A DNA stretch of 64,000 nucleotides. Source: Fomitopsis serialis. Taxonomy: Eukaryota; Basidiomycota; Agaricomycetes; Polyporales; Fomitopsidaceae. Below the pieces are notes generated by a model. The model was not told the DNA's origin and searched no databases. It was given only the letters and a program-made list of their open reading frames with translations. A program made the translations under genes and the position numbers. How positions within the stretch are numbered: the stretch's first letter is position 1; each line of letters starts with the position of its first letter. The DNA is taken from contig NW_025955075.1 of the NCBI RefSeq assembly GCF_022376445.1, positions 1-64,000 of the forward strand, written 5' to 3'. Below are positions 22,444-35,296 of the stretch, in pieces.

Positions 22444-23250
22444 ATGCTGCCGCCAATTTTCGAGGGCAAAGTCATTCTCATCACGGGGGCGGGAAGTGGT
22501 ATTGGGTCGGAACACTTGCCACTTGTCAGAGGACACAACTGATCAAGCCACAGGCGGGCTACGGCCATTAAACTCGCGAAGCTCGGAGCCCGCCTTGCCA
22601 TCACAGACATCGATCTCGGCGGTGCAGTGGACACCTACCATCTCTGTGGAGGCAAACCGCATTACACCGGTGTCATGGACGTCAGCTCGAAGGTAGACGT
22701 CGAGCGCCGTATAGCCGAGATAGTTTCTGGCCTTGGCCGTCTGGACCATGTGTTCAACTGCGCCGGCATCAACCCCACGAGCATCCCTCTCACGGAGACG
22801 ACAGACGAGTACTGGGACAAGCTCGTCAACGTGAATCTGAAGGGGATCTACCTCGTCACGCGCGCTACGATCCCGCACCTCACGACGCCTGGCGGATCGT
22901 ACGTGAACGTGTCCTCGATCTGTGGACTCCATCCGCAAGCAGAACAGGCTATCTACTGCGCGACGAAGCATGCGGTGATTGGGTTCAGCAAGAGCATGGC
23001 GCTGGAGCTGGGGCCGAAGGGCGTGCGGACCAACGTCGTCGCGCCTGGATATATCGATACGCCGACGAACTCGGGCGTGGTCAAGGGCGGGGAGGACGTG
23101 ACGCGAATGGAGGACGGCAACAGCCTCGGTCGACTCGGGACTCCCGAAGAGGTCGCGGACGTGGTAGCTTTCTTGATGAGCGAGGAAGCGAGGTACATGA
23201 ACGGGAGTGTGGTAGAGATTCACGGCGGACTGAAGGTGCTGGAGTGTTAA
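22444..23250 (+). CDS. Short-chain dehydrogenase/reductase (classical SDR)
   Basis: NAD(P)(H)-dependent oxidoreductase with a Rossmann fold, substrate unknown. Two exons, 22444-22505 and 22554-23250, join in phase 2 across a 48-nt intron to give 252 aa, normal for a classical SDR. The cofactor motif TGAGSGIG spans the splice junction. The NAG-type motif is FNCAGIN, and the active-site Ser-Tyr-Lys is visible as SSICG followed by YCATK. Asp-rich AITDID after the second strand suggests NAD preference. The C-terminal GGSYVNVSS to APGYIDTPTN order is as expected. The gene appears intact, with a start ATG just ahead of the first strand. Confidence 0.92.
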
Positions 23251-23950
23251 TTCTCGCACGAAACGGAGACTTGGAGCCGCACTGAACATGAACAGATGGT
23301 AGTCAATTGATCGACTCCGTCTAGTTTTCATACTGGTGTGCATGTTCCGCGGTCGGCGTAGTGTCCAGGTGTGTCGTGATATGCATAGTGGCCGTGGACT
23401 CATCTTGCCTTCTACTAAGATAGAACCGGTACGTGTTGCATCCAGATTTTACGAGCGTTTGAGTATTGATCGTGCTTCATCCCGACGAACAGAAACGTAC
23501 ATACAGACGGGGATTTTTGTTGAGTCCTCTTCAGGTTGTGCACCGCGGCGTTTGGCCCACCCTTTCTGGTCCAGCCTAGATAAGCTCCTACCGACAGCCC
23601 GCACGTACTTCACGGAGAATTGTGATACAGGTACATACTCCTGGTGGGCCACCCCACACTGTCAGAGTGTCAGCGGGTCAGCAAACCCCGAAGACGGAGG
23701 CTAAGCCACGTCGATACGCAGCCTGCGCCGTCAACAGTGCATGCGGCTGACAGTGGAGCGCGGCCACCAGGCTCCGCCGGAGCCTCATAGATGGCTTGCC
23801 GTGCGGTTTTTGTGCCGAGCTGTCAAGGCCTCCAAGAGCCTGCCTTCATCACTCTCATCAAGCCACTCCCTGTGTCACGAGTCTCTATTCTATAAATTGA
23901 GAGCTGGTGAGTTGCAATGCCTTCGATATCGTGTCTCGCCCAAGGTTGAT
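23251..23950. other. Spacer between SDR and the 7-TM-like gene
   Basis: No feature was recognised beyond presumed 3' and 5' flanks. Confidence 0.45.
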
Positions 23951-25515
23951 ATGGCCGCTTTCTCATCCTCTGAATCTCAATTGGTTGCTCTCTTCGTTGC
24001 GTGCATTGCTTATGGCATACACATTGTAGCGTTCGTTGCATGCATGCGTACCTGGACCCATCATAGCAAGCATTCTCCGCAAACTAACACATATTGGCCA
24101 TGGGTATCCGCATCTGTTTCTCTTTTTCTTCTGGGCACTCTGCACGTCTCTGGTTTATGTGCCCATAGCATCCTGGCCTTCATATGTTATCGCGGATCCC
24201 ACGGGACCGATGGAGATTTCAAACAGCTAGGGCGCTGGATCTATGGCTTGCGGGTATGTGAGCACTTATCTGGCTTTTTGGTTTGATGCTGTTGTTCATT
24301 CTGGTACCTCAGTGTATCTGCTACCACCTTGTCGTTGCGGTTTCTGATGCCGCGCTAGTGCGAGCCTGTCTACTCACTAAGAATTTGATACTAATGAAGG
24401 TCCCAGGTTTATCGCTGCTGGCTGGTCTACACCTTCTCGCAACGGAGATTCGTGGTCATTTCCATTCCTGCGATCCTGTGGCTCACTTCAACCGCCGGTG
24501 CTGTGTTTATTGTCTTCGAGGTCGTGACACGCCTGGATGAGTCAACTGGCGAACAAAGAATGTCATACACTATGCCTTATTGGCCTATGCCGTTTTGGCA
24601 TAGCTATCTCTGCGTGACCCTTACGCAAAATGTCACCACTACTGGTGAGCTCGTTAAGTAGACGGTTCGACCATCGTTTACTGATCGATATTTGAGGCCT
24701 TACTATCTATCGGCTGTGGGATGTACACAGGCAAACTTCGGCGCTCCTCGCCTCAAGTCGTGGTGCATCGCAAACCATCAGCTTCAAAGCTGTGAATGTC
24801 ATCTTGGTCGAATCCGCATTCATTTATACGTCTACCATAATTATTGTCACTATCACAAATTTTCTGGAGTCTAAATTCGCCTCCTGTGCCGATGCCGTGG
24901 TGAGCAAGTTCCAATATCATTGCATGGAAGCCGCACTGCACAGTTAATGCCGTGATACCAGAGCTTGCAGTTAGCTGGGATATGTTTCGACCTAGTTCTC
25001 ACCAGGATCTGGAACGACGTTGCAAACGAGCAGGTCCGCTCGCCTGCGCGGTCATATCGCTCGGACCTCGAGTACCGGCCCCAATTGCGACGGCCGCCGA
25101 GGCGTACTAGTGTGTCTCTTTCATTGCATACCAGCCCTCTCGATCCAGAGCCCGCGGTCGCTGGTGCAAGCGGACAGTACGTGCTTCCGCAGTATAACAC
25201 TGAAGAAGATTCAAGCGGAAGGCTCGGGGTCCAAGCCATCAGGTATGCGTGTAGTATGTTCGCCTTCCCATTTTCCTCCGGCTTGACTAGTACTCTCCTA
25301 GTAGGACTCGTTGTCTCTCGATGCCGGACTTGAACATAACTCCCAACATGTCATGGCCACAGGATCAAATGGAACCACATGGACTTAACCGACGCATTAC
25401 GAAGCGTCAAGGACACTTAAACGTGCAATACAGTTCCCCGTGGACTATTGAGGACGACTGGTTAGATAATACAGCCACTCTTAGACACCACGGGCACATT
25501 AGCTACTTACCATAA
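23951..25515 (+). pseudogene. Multi-pass membrane protein (7-TM-like, fungal), frameshifted
   Basis: Exons 23951-24253, 24313-24357, 24407-24644, 24731-24899, 24962-25242 and perhaps 25302-25515. The first three join in phase. The product has several hydrophobic helices (LVALFVACIAYGIHIV, FLLGTLHVSGLCAHSIL, VVISIPAILWL) and the VSDAALVYRCWLVY segment common in Agaricomycete 7-TM proteins of unknown function. In exon 4 the frame changes near 24791: upstream reads KLRRSSPQVVVHRKPSASK and then meets a stop, while VNVILVESAFIYTSTI lies one base away. The cytoplasmic tail follows. The gene is either a pseudogene or carries a one-base sequence error. The last exon is uncertain. Confidence 0.6.
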
Positions 25516-26917
25516 ACAAGACAACTCGTCCCGGCTTATCTCCCGTACTACTTAGACTCGCGCTCCCTAGTTTATGTTTCCCCTCGTCTTGCCAGCACCC
25601 ATTGTTCGGGCTTCCGTTCTTCGTTCGTGCACCGCTCGCTCTCGCTCGCCTTCGCGCCTCGACCTCTCGACCTGTCAAAACAACCCTCGACCTAATCCGC
25701 TCGTTACCGCATGCTCGAACATACCCCATTGGCGACGCACGCCAAGTGCTGGTGTCACTCCGACAGCACTCTCCGAGTCTTCAGTCCTTCTCTGTCCCGT
25801 CGGCTCACTAGCAGGCGAGCCGCGAGCTGTCCGACTTGATGCATCCGCTGTAGGTTCTAGTTATACCTTATGATGACATGATCAGTAGTCAAGCACTGAG
25901 TACTTGCTAGTACTGACGCAGGCAGAGCCGCATGAACCAGTACAGTTATGTAAACCCAAGCACAGATCTTCCTTTTCCGAACGTCCCGATCGCTTACATA
26001 ATTACTCTCCATCCGGTAAACGCTCATTTGATGACGCTCAACCTCACTCGACGTGGTTTCTCTTCACTATAAAACCTACACATGCGCTTGTGATAGGTCC
26101 AAGGCTGGCAATTCAACACTACCGCAGACTCGCCTGTGCCAAGGGTAGCGTGCTCCCCAGTACTTATCGCGAGGGAGGCCGATTCGCACGGGCTGTCGTT
26201 GCGGCAGTGTGCTCGATGGTATGGCATAGGGATTGCATGGACACACCGCGTTGGACGCACCGGATGTGTAACACGAGGATAGTCCCACACAGGTAATGTG
26301 CAGTCATGTCCACACGGATTCGCTTAGACTCACTCATATTCGGTGACAGTACCAACTTGAAGGGCGATATTCAAGCTGGGAGAGTCCGGCCGCCCGCGTC
26401 AGTGCGAAGTTTCGCGGATCGTGTATCGGTACGACCGAGAGGTGTTGCGCATGCGATATGACTTGGTGATTCTGCGCGCAGTCACTGAGTCAGTGCTGTG
26501 CCGCCGCCCAACACCAGGACTCAGGTACTCGCACGCGTTGAGCTTCCGCGTACCTTGCACTTGCATAAGGAATGCACTCTCCTGTAACACTGCATCGTGT
26601 CTTCTGGCCTTACGCAAGAAAATAAGTTACGAAGAGGAAGAGTAACAATCTGAGTACGCATCACTTCATACCAGCTGGCGTCTCCCAACTTACGTCTTAA
26701 TAGAGTACGCGACGAACGGCAGCGGTTCTGGGCCCATGCGGTCAGCACGAGTCACGGCGTCTTCCGCTTCTTAAGGTTAGGATGACACAGCCTCCAGAAA
26801 GCGCTGAGAACACGACCTATAAACCCACTCCCACATGTACGCAGGCCCTCAGGTTGCGTCGCCTTTCTCTCTTACTTACCATCATCTACATAGAACGAAC
26901 ATCTTCAAGAGCAAGTC
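25516..26917. other. Upstream region of Argonaute gene 2
   Basis: About 1.4 kb without a supported gene. Short ORFs on both strands lack coding character, and no repeats were noticed. Confidence 0.45.
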
Positions 26918-29900
26918 ATGGCTGATCAACGAGGACGAGGCAACGATCGCGGTCGAGGAGGCGGTCGCGGTCGCGGAGGAGGCGGTGGAGGAGGGCGCGG
27001 AAGCCCAGGAGGTCGAGGCAGCCCGGCACCGAGGATCAGTCCCTCGGTCTCTACCGCCTCATCCGTGCCCGGATCCGGCGACAGAGGCCGCGGAAGTGGT
27101 CCACCTGGATTCAACCGTGGGCAAGGACCTCGAGGCGGAGGCGGGGATGGCGGACGAGGTGGGTACGGCCAGGGCGGTGGACGCGGCGGCGACTTCGGAC
27201 GTGGAGGACCCAGGGGAGGAGGCGGACGTGGACGCGGAGGTCCCGTGGGCATCTTCGCTGCGGGTACACCTGCAGTCGTCGACTCGCGTCTCAACACGCT
27301 CGACCAGCTCGTCACCTCCTTCCAGAGGCTAGGTGTGCGCGATGAGATGCCACTTCGTCCGGGCTTTGGCAAACTGGGCACTCCGCAGACAGTCCGAGCG
27401 AACTTCTTTGCCGTCAAGACCACGAAGAAGACCTTCTTTGATTACGATGTCTCTTTCACTCCTACCGCTCAGGCTGGCAGGGACCGTAAGATACGCATAT
27501 TCCAGATCCTAGAGTCCCATCCCGACTATCGAGCCCACGTTGGTTATGTCGCCCACGATCGCAGTCAGCGACTCGTGTCGGCCGTGAAGCTACCGCAGCC
27601 ACTCACCATTTCCGTCCAATACATCGAAGAGGGAGAGACGGCTCCGCGCGCAGATGCGCTAACGTTCACTGTTACCATCAAGTTCGTGCGTGAACTGGAC
27701 ATGAACACGTTGAATCAGTAAGCTTCTCGGCACTGTTCGTTCATGTCGCACTCAAATGTTCTCGGCAGGTATACCGAAGGCCAACCCGACGCCCGCGATA
27801 AAGACCTTCAACCAATCGTTTCCGCGCTGAATCTCGTCCTACAGCAGCACGCGTCCAGCACTGGTATACGCGTCGGCCAGAACCGGTACTTCTTCCGCGC
27901 GTCAGCGACGAGCCAGCCACTTGGCCTTGGGGTAGAAGCCTGGCGCGGGTTCTTTATGTCGGTGCGCCCGATGTACAAGCAGCTGATGGTAAACATCAAC
28001 GTATGCATGACGGCGTTCTATACCCCCGGGAACCTGGCGGACGCGATGCTCGCGTTCCAGCGAGAGAGTTCGGGCGGCATGCCGAAGACTTTCGCGGAGA
28101 GGCTCAAGGTGTCGACGAAGCACTTGGGCTACATTCGCAAGAAGGCGATCTTCCGCATCTCCAACAAGACGGCTAGCCAGGCTCGCTTCGACTGCCAGGA
28201 ACTCGGGGGAATGGTGACCGTCGAGCAGTTCTTCAAACGGAGTATGTCTCTGTGATCCTCTAACTCTTGCTAGCATTTGACTGATGTCTGTGTCAGAACA
28301 TAATATCACGTTAAGACACGCTCACGACCTTCCCGTAATTGATCTCGGGAACAAGGACAAGTCCGTTCTGGTACCTGCGGAGCTCTGCGAAATCTTCCCG
28401 GGTCAGGCGTACCGGGGGAAGCTGAGCCCCACCGAGACTGCGAACATGATTCGCTACGCGTGCAACCCGCCTGCATTCAACGCCTCCGCAATCCGCGACC
28501 AAGGATTCGTCGACCTCGGCCTCACTGCCAACGCGCAAGGCGGCCCGCTGAACGGCTTCGGCATCAGCGTGAGCCCCGACATGGCTGTGGTGCCGAGCCG
28601 CGTGCTCCCCCCGCCCGGAATCGCATACTTGCAGGGCCGCCCGAACGTGCGCGACGCGAGCTGGAACATCCTCGACGTCAAGTTCCAGAAGGGCGGCAAC
28701 GCGCCGAGCTGGGCCGTCATGCTCGTCGACGACGGCGGGCGGGACGAGTTCCAGGGCATCAGGGATCCTGAGCTCGTCGCATTCCTGCAGACGTTCAGCA
28801 GGAAGTGTGCAGCGAGCGGTATCAGCGGTGTCAATCGCCCGAGGAACGTTCTGTCCACGGGAAGGCTGCCTCGCATCGACCAGGACCCACACCGAAGGCA
28901 GGCATTGGCGCAGATCCGGCAGACGTTGGTGACTCTCATCGGGCCGCAGATGCCGGGCTTCGTGCTCGTCCTCCTGTCGAAGGTCGACAACTACATCTAT
29001 CCGGGCATCAAGCGCTTCGGCGACGTCGAGCTGGGCGTGCATACTCTTCATATGCAGGTCGGGAAGGCGCGCGGGGACCTGAAGAAGCAGGACCAGTACT
29101 TCTCAAACGTCGCGCTCAAGGTGAACACGAAGCTCGGCGGGACGAACCACCTATTGGACGACCGCTCGATGCAGTGGCTGCGCAAGATGAAGACGATGGT
29201 CGTCGGGATCGACGTCACCCACCCCGGGCCTAGCAGCACACGCGGCACGCCGTCCATCGCCGCGGTGGTCGCTAGCTACGACGACAACTTTACTCAGTTC
29301 CCAGCTAGTCTGATGCCGCAGCAAGCGGACTGGAACAAAGATGCGAAGGAGGTGTGTGCCATCCCCACGTTGACTCCCCGTATAACGTTGATTCTGCTTG
29401 CAGATGGTTGCGAATCTTACAGCGGCGATGATCGAGCGTTTGCAGATGTATCAGAAGAAGAACAAGCAGCAGCTGCCGGAGAGGATCATGATTTACCGTG
29501 ATGGTGTATCTGAGGTGCGACCTCTGCCTTTCTCCTACATGCTCATTCAGCCGACGTTCTATGGTTTACAGGGGCAATACGACCTTGTTCTGCGAGAGGA
29601 GCTTCCCTTGATTCGCGAGGCGTTCAGGAAGATCTCCCCGAAGACTCCGTATAAACCCAAGCTCACGATCACGGTCTGCGGGAAACGCCACCATGCCCGA
29701 TTTCAAGCGACCAAGGAAGCCGACGCCACGAAGAATGGCAACACCAAGCCCGGGACCATACAGGATCGTGGTGTCACCGACGTCTACGGATTCGACTGGT
29801 ACCTTCAGGTGAGTATCCGGGCGCTTCCGTGTCGTACGCAGGCGCCTAACGGGCGAGCCTGCAGGCCCATAATGGACTGCAAGGGGAGGTCCGCCCTACC

Positions 29901-30224
29901 CACTACTTCGTCGTCTACGACGACTTCCACTACGATGCGGATACTCTGCAGCAAGGCACGCATACGGCGAGCTACCTGTATGCGCGCGCTACGAAAGCCG
30001 TGAGTTTGGTGCCGCCTGCCTACTATGCGGATCTCGCGTGTGAACGGGCGCGGTTCTACCTCAACTCGTTGTTGAACCTTGGTGATGAACAGTCCTCTGT
30101 CGGGGGAAGCACTGGGGGGCGGAGGTCGCAGGACGAGGAGAAGCAGCGGGTTTACGAAGAGGCGATGCGTTTGTGGGGTAACGGCATCCATCCCAACCTC
30201 CGTGAGTCGATGTTCTATATCTAA
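26918..30224 (+). CDS. Argonaute protein 2 (QDE-2/AGO family)
   Basis: Second small-RNA-guided silencing effector. Six exons: 26918-27717, 27769-28241, 28297-29351, 29404-29514, 29572-29808 and 29865-30224, joined in phase, giving 1011 aa. A Gly/Arg-rich N-terminus of about 110 residues precedes the N, linker-1 (GVEAWRGFFMSVRP), PAZ, MID and PIWI domains. Catalytic residues: Asp in GIDVTHPG, Glu in DAKEMVANL, Asp in YRDGVSE, Asp in PAYYADLACERAR (DEDD). Intron phases (2,1,0,0,0) and exon sizes parallel Argonaute 1, with exon 4 exactly 111 nt in both, so the two are paralogues. This copy keeps the canonical VSE after RDG and lacks the five-residue duplication, so it is the more conventional of the pair. 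Confidence 0.96.
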
Positions 30225-32397
30225 TGGCGTTGTGAGTTTGTGTAGAGTACGTGATGTACGATAGTCTGTATGTTTACTGTACCTGTGTGTAGTATAGAAT
30301 GTGTCAGGACATACTAGATACCGTGTCTGTGTGCGGATGTCGTGTCGTGGTTCGCGGTAACCACATTCTACGCGCTTTTTCGGAGCCGTACTCGTCGGGT
30401 CCGCCCGAGGCGGAGAGGTGGGCGTTGATGTGGATCCGAAGGACTATCCCATGCGAACATTTAGTGGGGTACCGGTACATGACACGGCATGATTGTGTGC
30501 GTAATAACGTACATATTGCTCCTGAAAGGGTCATCCCTCTACGGAAGCTTAGGTGTCCAGTACAAGAACTAGCATATGGCAGAGAGCCGACGGATATGTT
30601 ATTGAGACGTCTCCGGACAACATGCGAAAGGGCCGTGTCTGCACCAGAAACCTAGGTTCCGATGCAGGACGGCTCCACCAGTGAGTCGCCGGAAAGCCTG
30701 GGTTGCGTTCAACATAAGCTACTACATTGGGCATGGAGTAACTGAGAGGATATCGTCACAGTAAAACGACAGAACCTGAATCTAGCACCAGAAAAACAGC
30801 CCTGCGTTCAAGGTCATGGGAAAAACGAGCGCGTGGTCGGCAGTTAATTCGTAACCTACGATCAGGTCGTCAGCGCGCGAGCTCGCAAGAAGCACAAACC
30901 ATTCTTCGAAGGACATCCAGACAAAGGACGTATAACAAAAGCCTACTCTGACTTGACTGTACCGGCTGTGTAGACAGGTGCTGCCAAGTGATGCGGACGT
31001 CGACGTCCGACGCTTTGCCTACTGTGGCGACTGTTTGTAAGAGAATCAATCGGTTTGGCCGGTCCCGACTCTGCATTGGATTTGTCAATCGAATTCTCTA
31101 GACTTGCTCTAGACAGTCATTCACACTTTGGGGATGAATGTCTCTTCGCCGCGGGCCGTTCGGAACATAAGAGCGCATTGAGCTGGTGGACGCGCGGTCT
31201 ATCAGTGCAGACCATCGTAAACTGTAGACTAGAAGCAGCAGTGTCAGTTGGTATCAGTAGTTGAGAGTGTTTGAGTGATACGAGGCCCTTGTCCCCGCTA
31301 CAGAGCACATGCAGAGGCTCTTCGGATATGTACGTGTAACAACGACTCCGATGGACTTCCTGCAGTGCCTCAGGTGGGTGAGAATTTGATGTACATTGAT
31401 CGGTGCAAGCAATGCGACTCACGTCGTACTCACCAGAAGCTGACCAAGAGCACAAGTGACAGTCGCGCTGTTACGCTGCCCATCTTATCTCGTGCCAGTG
31501 ACTCATACCAAACTGTGCATATAGTGGTCGGAGTCGGTATCAGGTACAAGCCCTCGTTCCGGTCAACATGGGATACAGTGGATTCCACTAACCAAGTTGC
31601 ATACGGGCACGCGCGCAGAACACCGTCGACCTTGAGTCCAGTCTCGGGAAGCAAGTTGCGATCACAGCCTGTGCTAATTCGCGTCCGTTAGATTTGGTTA
31701 TCTGAGTTGCAAAGACTATTGACAGTTTGTCATCGGACCTTAAAGCCTAGCATCACAGTTGTGGCGCCACCCCGATTCGGACCGATCTTCTTGTTTTCCC
31801 AACTTCAACGCTCTACTTTGACTCAACTGTCTTCTACCAGTTGGCTCCGACGGAGTTGAGATTCTTCAAATTGATTATTGTACCCTGCTTACTTGCTTGT
31901 CGGCCCGACCGTCCCAGATCTATGCGCCCGAAAGGCACTGCCACACGGACAAGGGTGCACCGTGGTCAATGGGCACAGTGCGGTGACAATCATCAGCCGC
32001 TGACCTACGTTCAAGTTGGCGTAGCGGCGCCTACGTGTCACTGCATAGCCTCTCGTCCGGACTCTACAGTACCAGCGGTGAGCAATTGCTCTGCGAGCAA
32101 GTAAGTTATACGTGTAGCTCTTTAATGAATTTCAAGTGTTTATACGAGTTAAAATTTGCTGAGCAGTGTACACTGTACAACGAGCCCTCGGCTCAGTACA
32201 CATTGGGGCTGACGCTCGAACATCGCCTGCCAGGCATTGACACCGACGGACTCGGACAAGCAACCGGATTGTGGCAATTGATAGCGCACATTTCACCTGG
32301 AGTCATCCAACCACGCGTTTCGCCGCATAGCGCCTGTCGCAGTTCCTCAAATATTCTGACGTGGCAGGGGATACACTATACTACCTCCCTCCGTCTA
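30225..32397. other. Gene-poor spacer
   Basis: About 2.2 kb between Argonaute 2 and the first DUF6533 gene. No supported gene, no clear repeat. A CAAG|TAAGTT-like donor at about 32099-32106 could be an upstream exon end of the following gene. Confidence 0.45.
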
Positions 32398-34131
32398 ATG
32401 GCATCGACTATCACGGCGTCGCAGTAAGTCACCAACGTCGCTGTTCGCCGTCCATTGACTCCTCATTGCTGCAGAGTCGTCGCCAACCACTGTATCAATG
32501 CGGCTATCAGTAAGTATTCATGCCATCTCGCCCCTAATGCTTACGAGTCCTAACACCGGCTGCCTCCTACTAGCCCTGTATTTCTATGAGCGTGTTCTGA
32601 CCATTGGCCAGGAGATTGGTCTAGTTTGGAGGCGTGCATCCAGGAGCCTCTTCATGCTCGCTCTTTACGGCAGTATGCACGTTTTCACGATGGTCTATCT
32701 CCTACTGGAGATCGTTCTGTGGAGTTTCAGAAAGGTGACGATACTCTTCTTCTGTAGAATCAGTGTCTAACCTGATTGCACATAGGGGTCTGACAGCGTT
32801 CCATTACCATTATGACATCGCGGCTTACAGGGTTTGTCTGACTACATAGTGGAAACGTTGCATCAATCATGCAAAATACCAGCCTCTGTGCTCTGTATCT
32901 CATTTGGGGAGGTATGAGGTTCAGTGTTGTGCCTGTAATCATCATCATCATCATCATCATCATCTCATTTCGTCTACTCAGGCATATCGGTGTTACGTGT
33001 ATATGCGATCAATGGGCGGAATAAGTGGACACCGTTGGCCACCATGGCCTTGTCACTTGTTCCTGTAGCAACAAACATTGTAGGTACCCACTCTGCTGTC
33101 AGCATAGAACTTCAGATTGACAATCACCTGCTAGGTTTCATCAGCCGACACAACCATGTCAACCACCACATATCTCCGGTACGTGAATGTTCACTGTTAT
33201 CCGTTCGTGTCCATCTTCTTACGCGGGACTCAGATATACGCAGTCAAAACGTATGAACATGCCCGCAATTGATCAACTCTTGTGTGCACAATAGTCGAGA
33301 CCGTCACCCGTGTCTGCGTCATAGCTGCGGACTCCCTCGTCTTATTGGAAACATGGCGCAATACATATGACCTGAACAAACTGGCGCGTGGCCTCACCAT
33401 GAAGCCCTCTATCACGTCGCTTCTTCTAAGAGATGGTGAGGTTCCGAGCGTCATTGCTCTACCGACTTGACTAAGCAGGCTGTCGCACGGTTGGCCCCGG
33501 TTCATAGGTACTGCGTACTTCTGGTGAGGCTTATGACTTCCTCTGCTAGGTGCTACCTGATTAATGCTGTTTATTACAGTGTGCTGCTTACTGTGAACAT
33601 CGTCGCCACAGTGGCGTGTGCGATCAACGTGAGCACGTCGCTAATATGTTACACAGTCAACTCACGAATTGGACAGCCCGTGTTGGAGATCGCTAATTTC
33701 TGTTTCGTGTGCGTGACAGAGCCTCTAATTGATGCAGGCCTTCGAATTGACAAGCGGAACCCAGGTTCAATACCATACTCCTCTCTCGGTTCTTCTTGAA
33801 TCTCCGAGAAGCCTCCTTCCTACCTGAACCCGGCTCCACCTTGTCTACACTCTCTCAGACTGGTCTCCACGTCGCCGATGCATTACGGGTGCTAGGAGGA
33901 TCCCTTACTGACCATATGGCCTCTTCGGAAGACGTACTGGACCACACTGGCGAGTCGATGCGTGACGTAGACGAGGAGGGAGAGTATCCGGAGGAGATAA
34001 CAGAACGGCCAGCCCATTTGTCGAGCCTCGATCAGCAGGATTCCATTGACACAGCTGTCACAGCAACGGACCTCCCGATATCCAGAGAAACCAAACTCCA
34101 TTGGTGTACGCTTATGCATGCCGAACTATAA
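32398..34131 (+). CDS. DUF6533-family membrane protein, copy A
   Basis: Predicted multi-pass membrane protein of an Agaricomycete family of unknown role. Exons 32398-32423, 32475-32509 and 32574-32734 read cleanly into the DUF6533 signature YFYERVLTIGQEIGLVWRR. Further exons give LYLIWG then ISVLRVYAINGRNKWTPL, then ADSLVLLETWRNTY, LLLRDGTAYFW, and finally FFLNLREASFLPEPGS with an acidic cytoplasmic tail ending at 34131. Between 32735 and about 32890 I cannot join the frame: the segment before LYLIWG carries a shift. An (ATC)n run lies in the next intron. Copies B and C follow in tandem; D and E are inverted. Confidence 0.75.
32937..32963. repeat. (ATC)9 microsatellite inside an intron
   Basis: Nine ATC units lie in the intron between the LYLIWG and ISVLRVYAING exons of DUF6533 copy A. 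The equivalent introns of copies B-E lack the run. Confidence 0.8.
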
Positions 34132-34277
34132 TCTTGTCGACGGTAATCATGTGAGCAGGTTCTCTTAGAGCAGTAACATCTCTAGTAACGGTATCACAGC
34201 GGGACATGCACGTATAACCGGGCGACATATAGTAGTAGTGCGCTAATCTCGCATGATATCATGAGTGTACATTATGA

Positions 34278-34518
34278 TTGCCCGATAACTTAGTCCGAGG
34301 CGTTTCGCTCGACGCGCTTGCGCCACATGATCGTGTCGCGCACCTTCAAGTTCTGCCACTGGCACTCATGTCCTCACTAGCTTACATAACACTCGTTCTT
34401 GTTACAGAGCACACAGAGTGAGTAGTTAGTATTGTGCGAGCTAGTGAGGTCATGGAATGGCAGAAAGTACGCGACACGATATGCACTGCTCCGACTAAGT
34501 AGTCGAATATCGGGCAAG
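34278..34518. repeat. Fold-back (MITE-like) element, about 240 bp
   Basis: Imperfect inverted repeat: TTGCCCGATAACTTAGTCC at the left pairs with the complement at 34489-34517, and the inner arms 34330-34390 pair with 34425-34480 (ATCGTGTCGCG, TGCCA, CCTCACTAGCT motifs). A related hairpin is at 54447-54720 and a one-arm remnant at 37040-37130. No TSD was determined. Confidence 0.65.
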
Positions 34519-34573
34519 TTGCCCGTGACCGTAGCAGCGGTGAGCGCTTGAGCGTTGGGTGAGCGCGAAGTCA

Positions 34574-34690
34574 AGCGCTAACGACTTGTACAGCACCGTG
34601 ACGCTGTCAGGGAGCGATGCAGATATACCGTACAGTCATTCGAGGTAAGTACGTCGATGCGTACTGTCCTTGTTCCGTGCTGAACTGATT
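34574..34690 (+). promoter_or_regulatory. Conserved upstream block with GAG|GTAAGT donor (for copy B)
   Basis: The block GCGCTAACGACTTG...CAGCACCGTGACGCTGTC...ATATACCGTACAGTCATTCG|AG-GTAAGT...GTGCTGAAC recurs upstream of copies B, C, D and E, about 400-700 nt before each start codon and always in the direction of the gene. The conserved splice donor suggests a 5'-UTR exon plus core promoter. This is inference from conservation within the window. Confidence 0.55.
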
Positions 34691-35296
34691 GTATTACGCC
34701 ATATCCACAGAAGTCGTTCAGCACGATGGTCCCGGTCACGCGTTTTGAAGGTTTATGGACGTTCACACTTCTCAGGCACTGGCACTGACTCTGCGGACCG
34801 TCAGGGAACATCAGCGGGAGCAGCGGCGTCGTCACACTGCCTCACTGCCCGGTCTCCGCTCCGGTGGCGGAATTTTGTAATCCATTACGCATTGCCCGAC
34901 TCCGAGTTACTTACATATGACAGCGTATCAACGCCTTCGGTTCTTTTGTACAGTCTCGCGCCCGGAGAACCTCTCTCTGTGAGTGCTAATCCCCTCGGTG
35001 AGAAAGGAGATTCATTGGTCACGGCACGGCATATCAGTGAATTTGAAACCCGGAGGTAACATCATCTGCTGGGTATCGTATCGCGAGTCCTTTCCCTCAA
35101 CGCCAGGCATTGACACTGACCGTGCCCAGTCAAGAAACCGAGCTGCCATTGTGGCGAAATCTTTCATTGGCGATGTATGTCTTCTACTGTAGTCAGGACT
35201 ATTGATCCTGTGTCTCGTCTCACAGCGCTTGTTGCAATGCCTTAAGTACCAATCACGCAGTGGATACACCACCTCACTTTTCTTCCGTTCACTACC

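Larger units (their letters stand above)
34132..35296. other. Spacer A-B: fold-back element and conserved upstream block
   Basis: Holds a fold-back repeat (34278-34518) followed by a conserved block ending in a GTAAGT donor (34574-34690), both shared with the other array spacers. ORFs here have no coding character. Confidence 0.55.

Noticed and set aside
22543..23403. 286-codon minus-strand ORF
   Set aside because: It is a shadow of the SDR gene on the other strand, which has full catalytic motifs.
24965..25333. Separate small gene
   Set aside because: Its reading continues the exon chain of the 7-TM-like gene from 23951 (exon starting 24962), so it is part of that gene.
28311..29051. 246-codon minus-strand ORF
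   Set aside because: Antisense shadow of the GC-rich Argonaute 2 coding exon.
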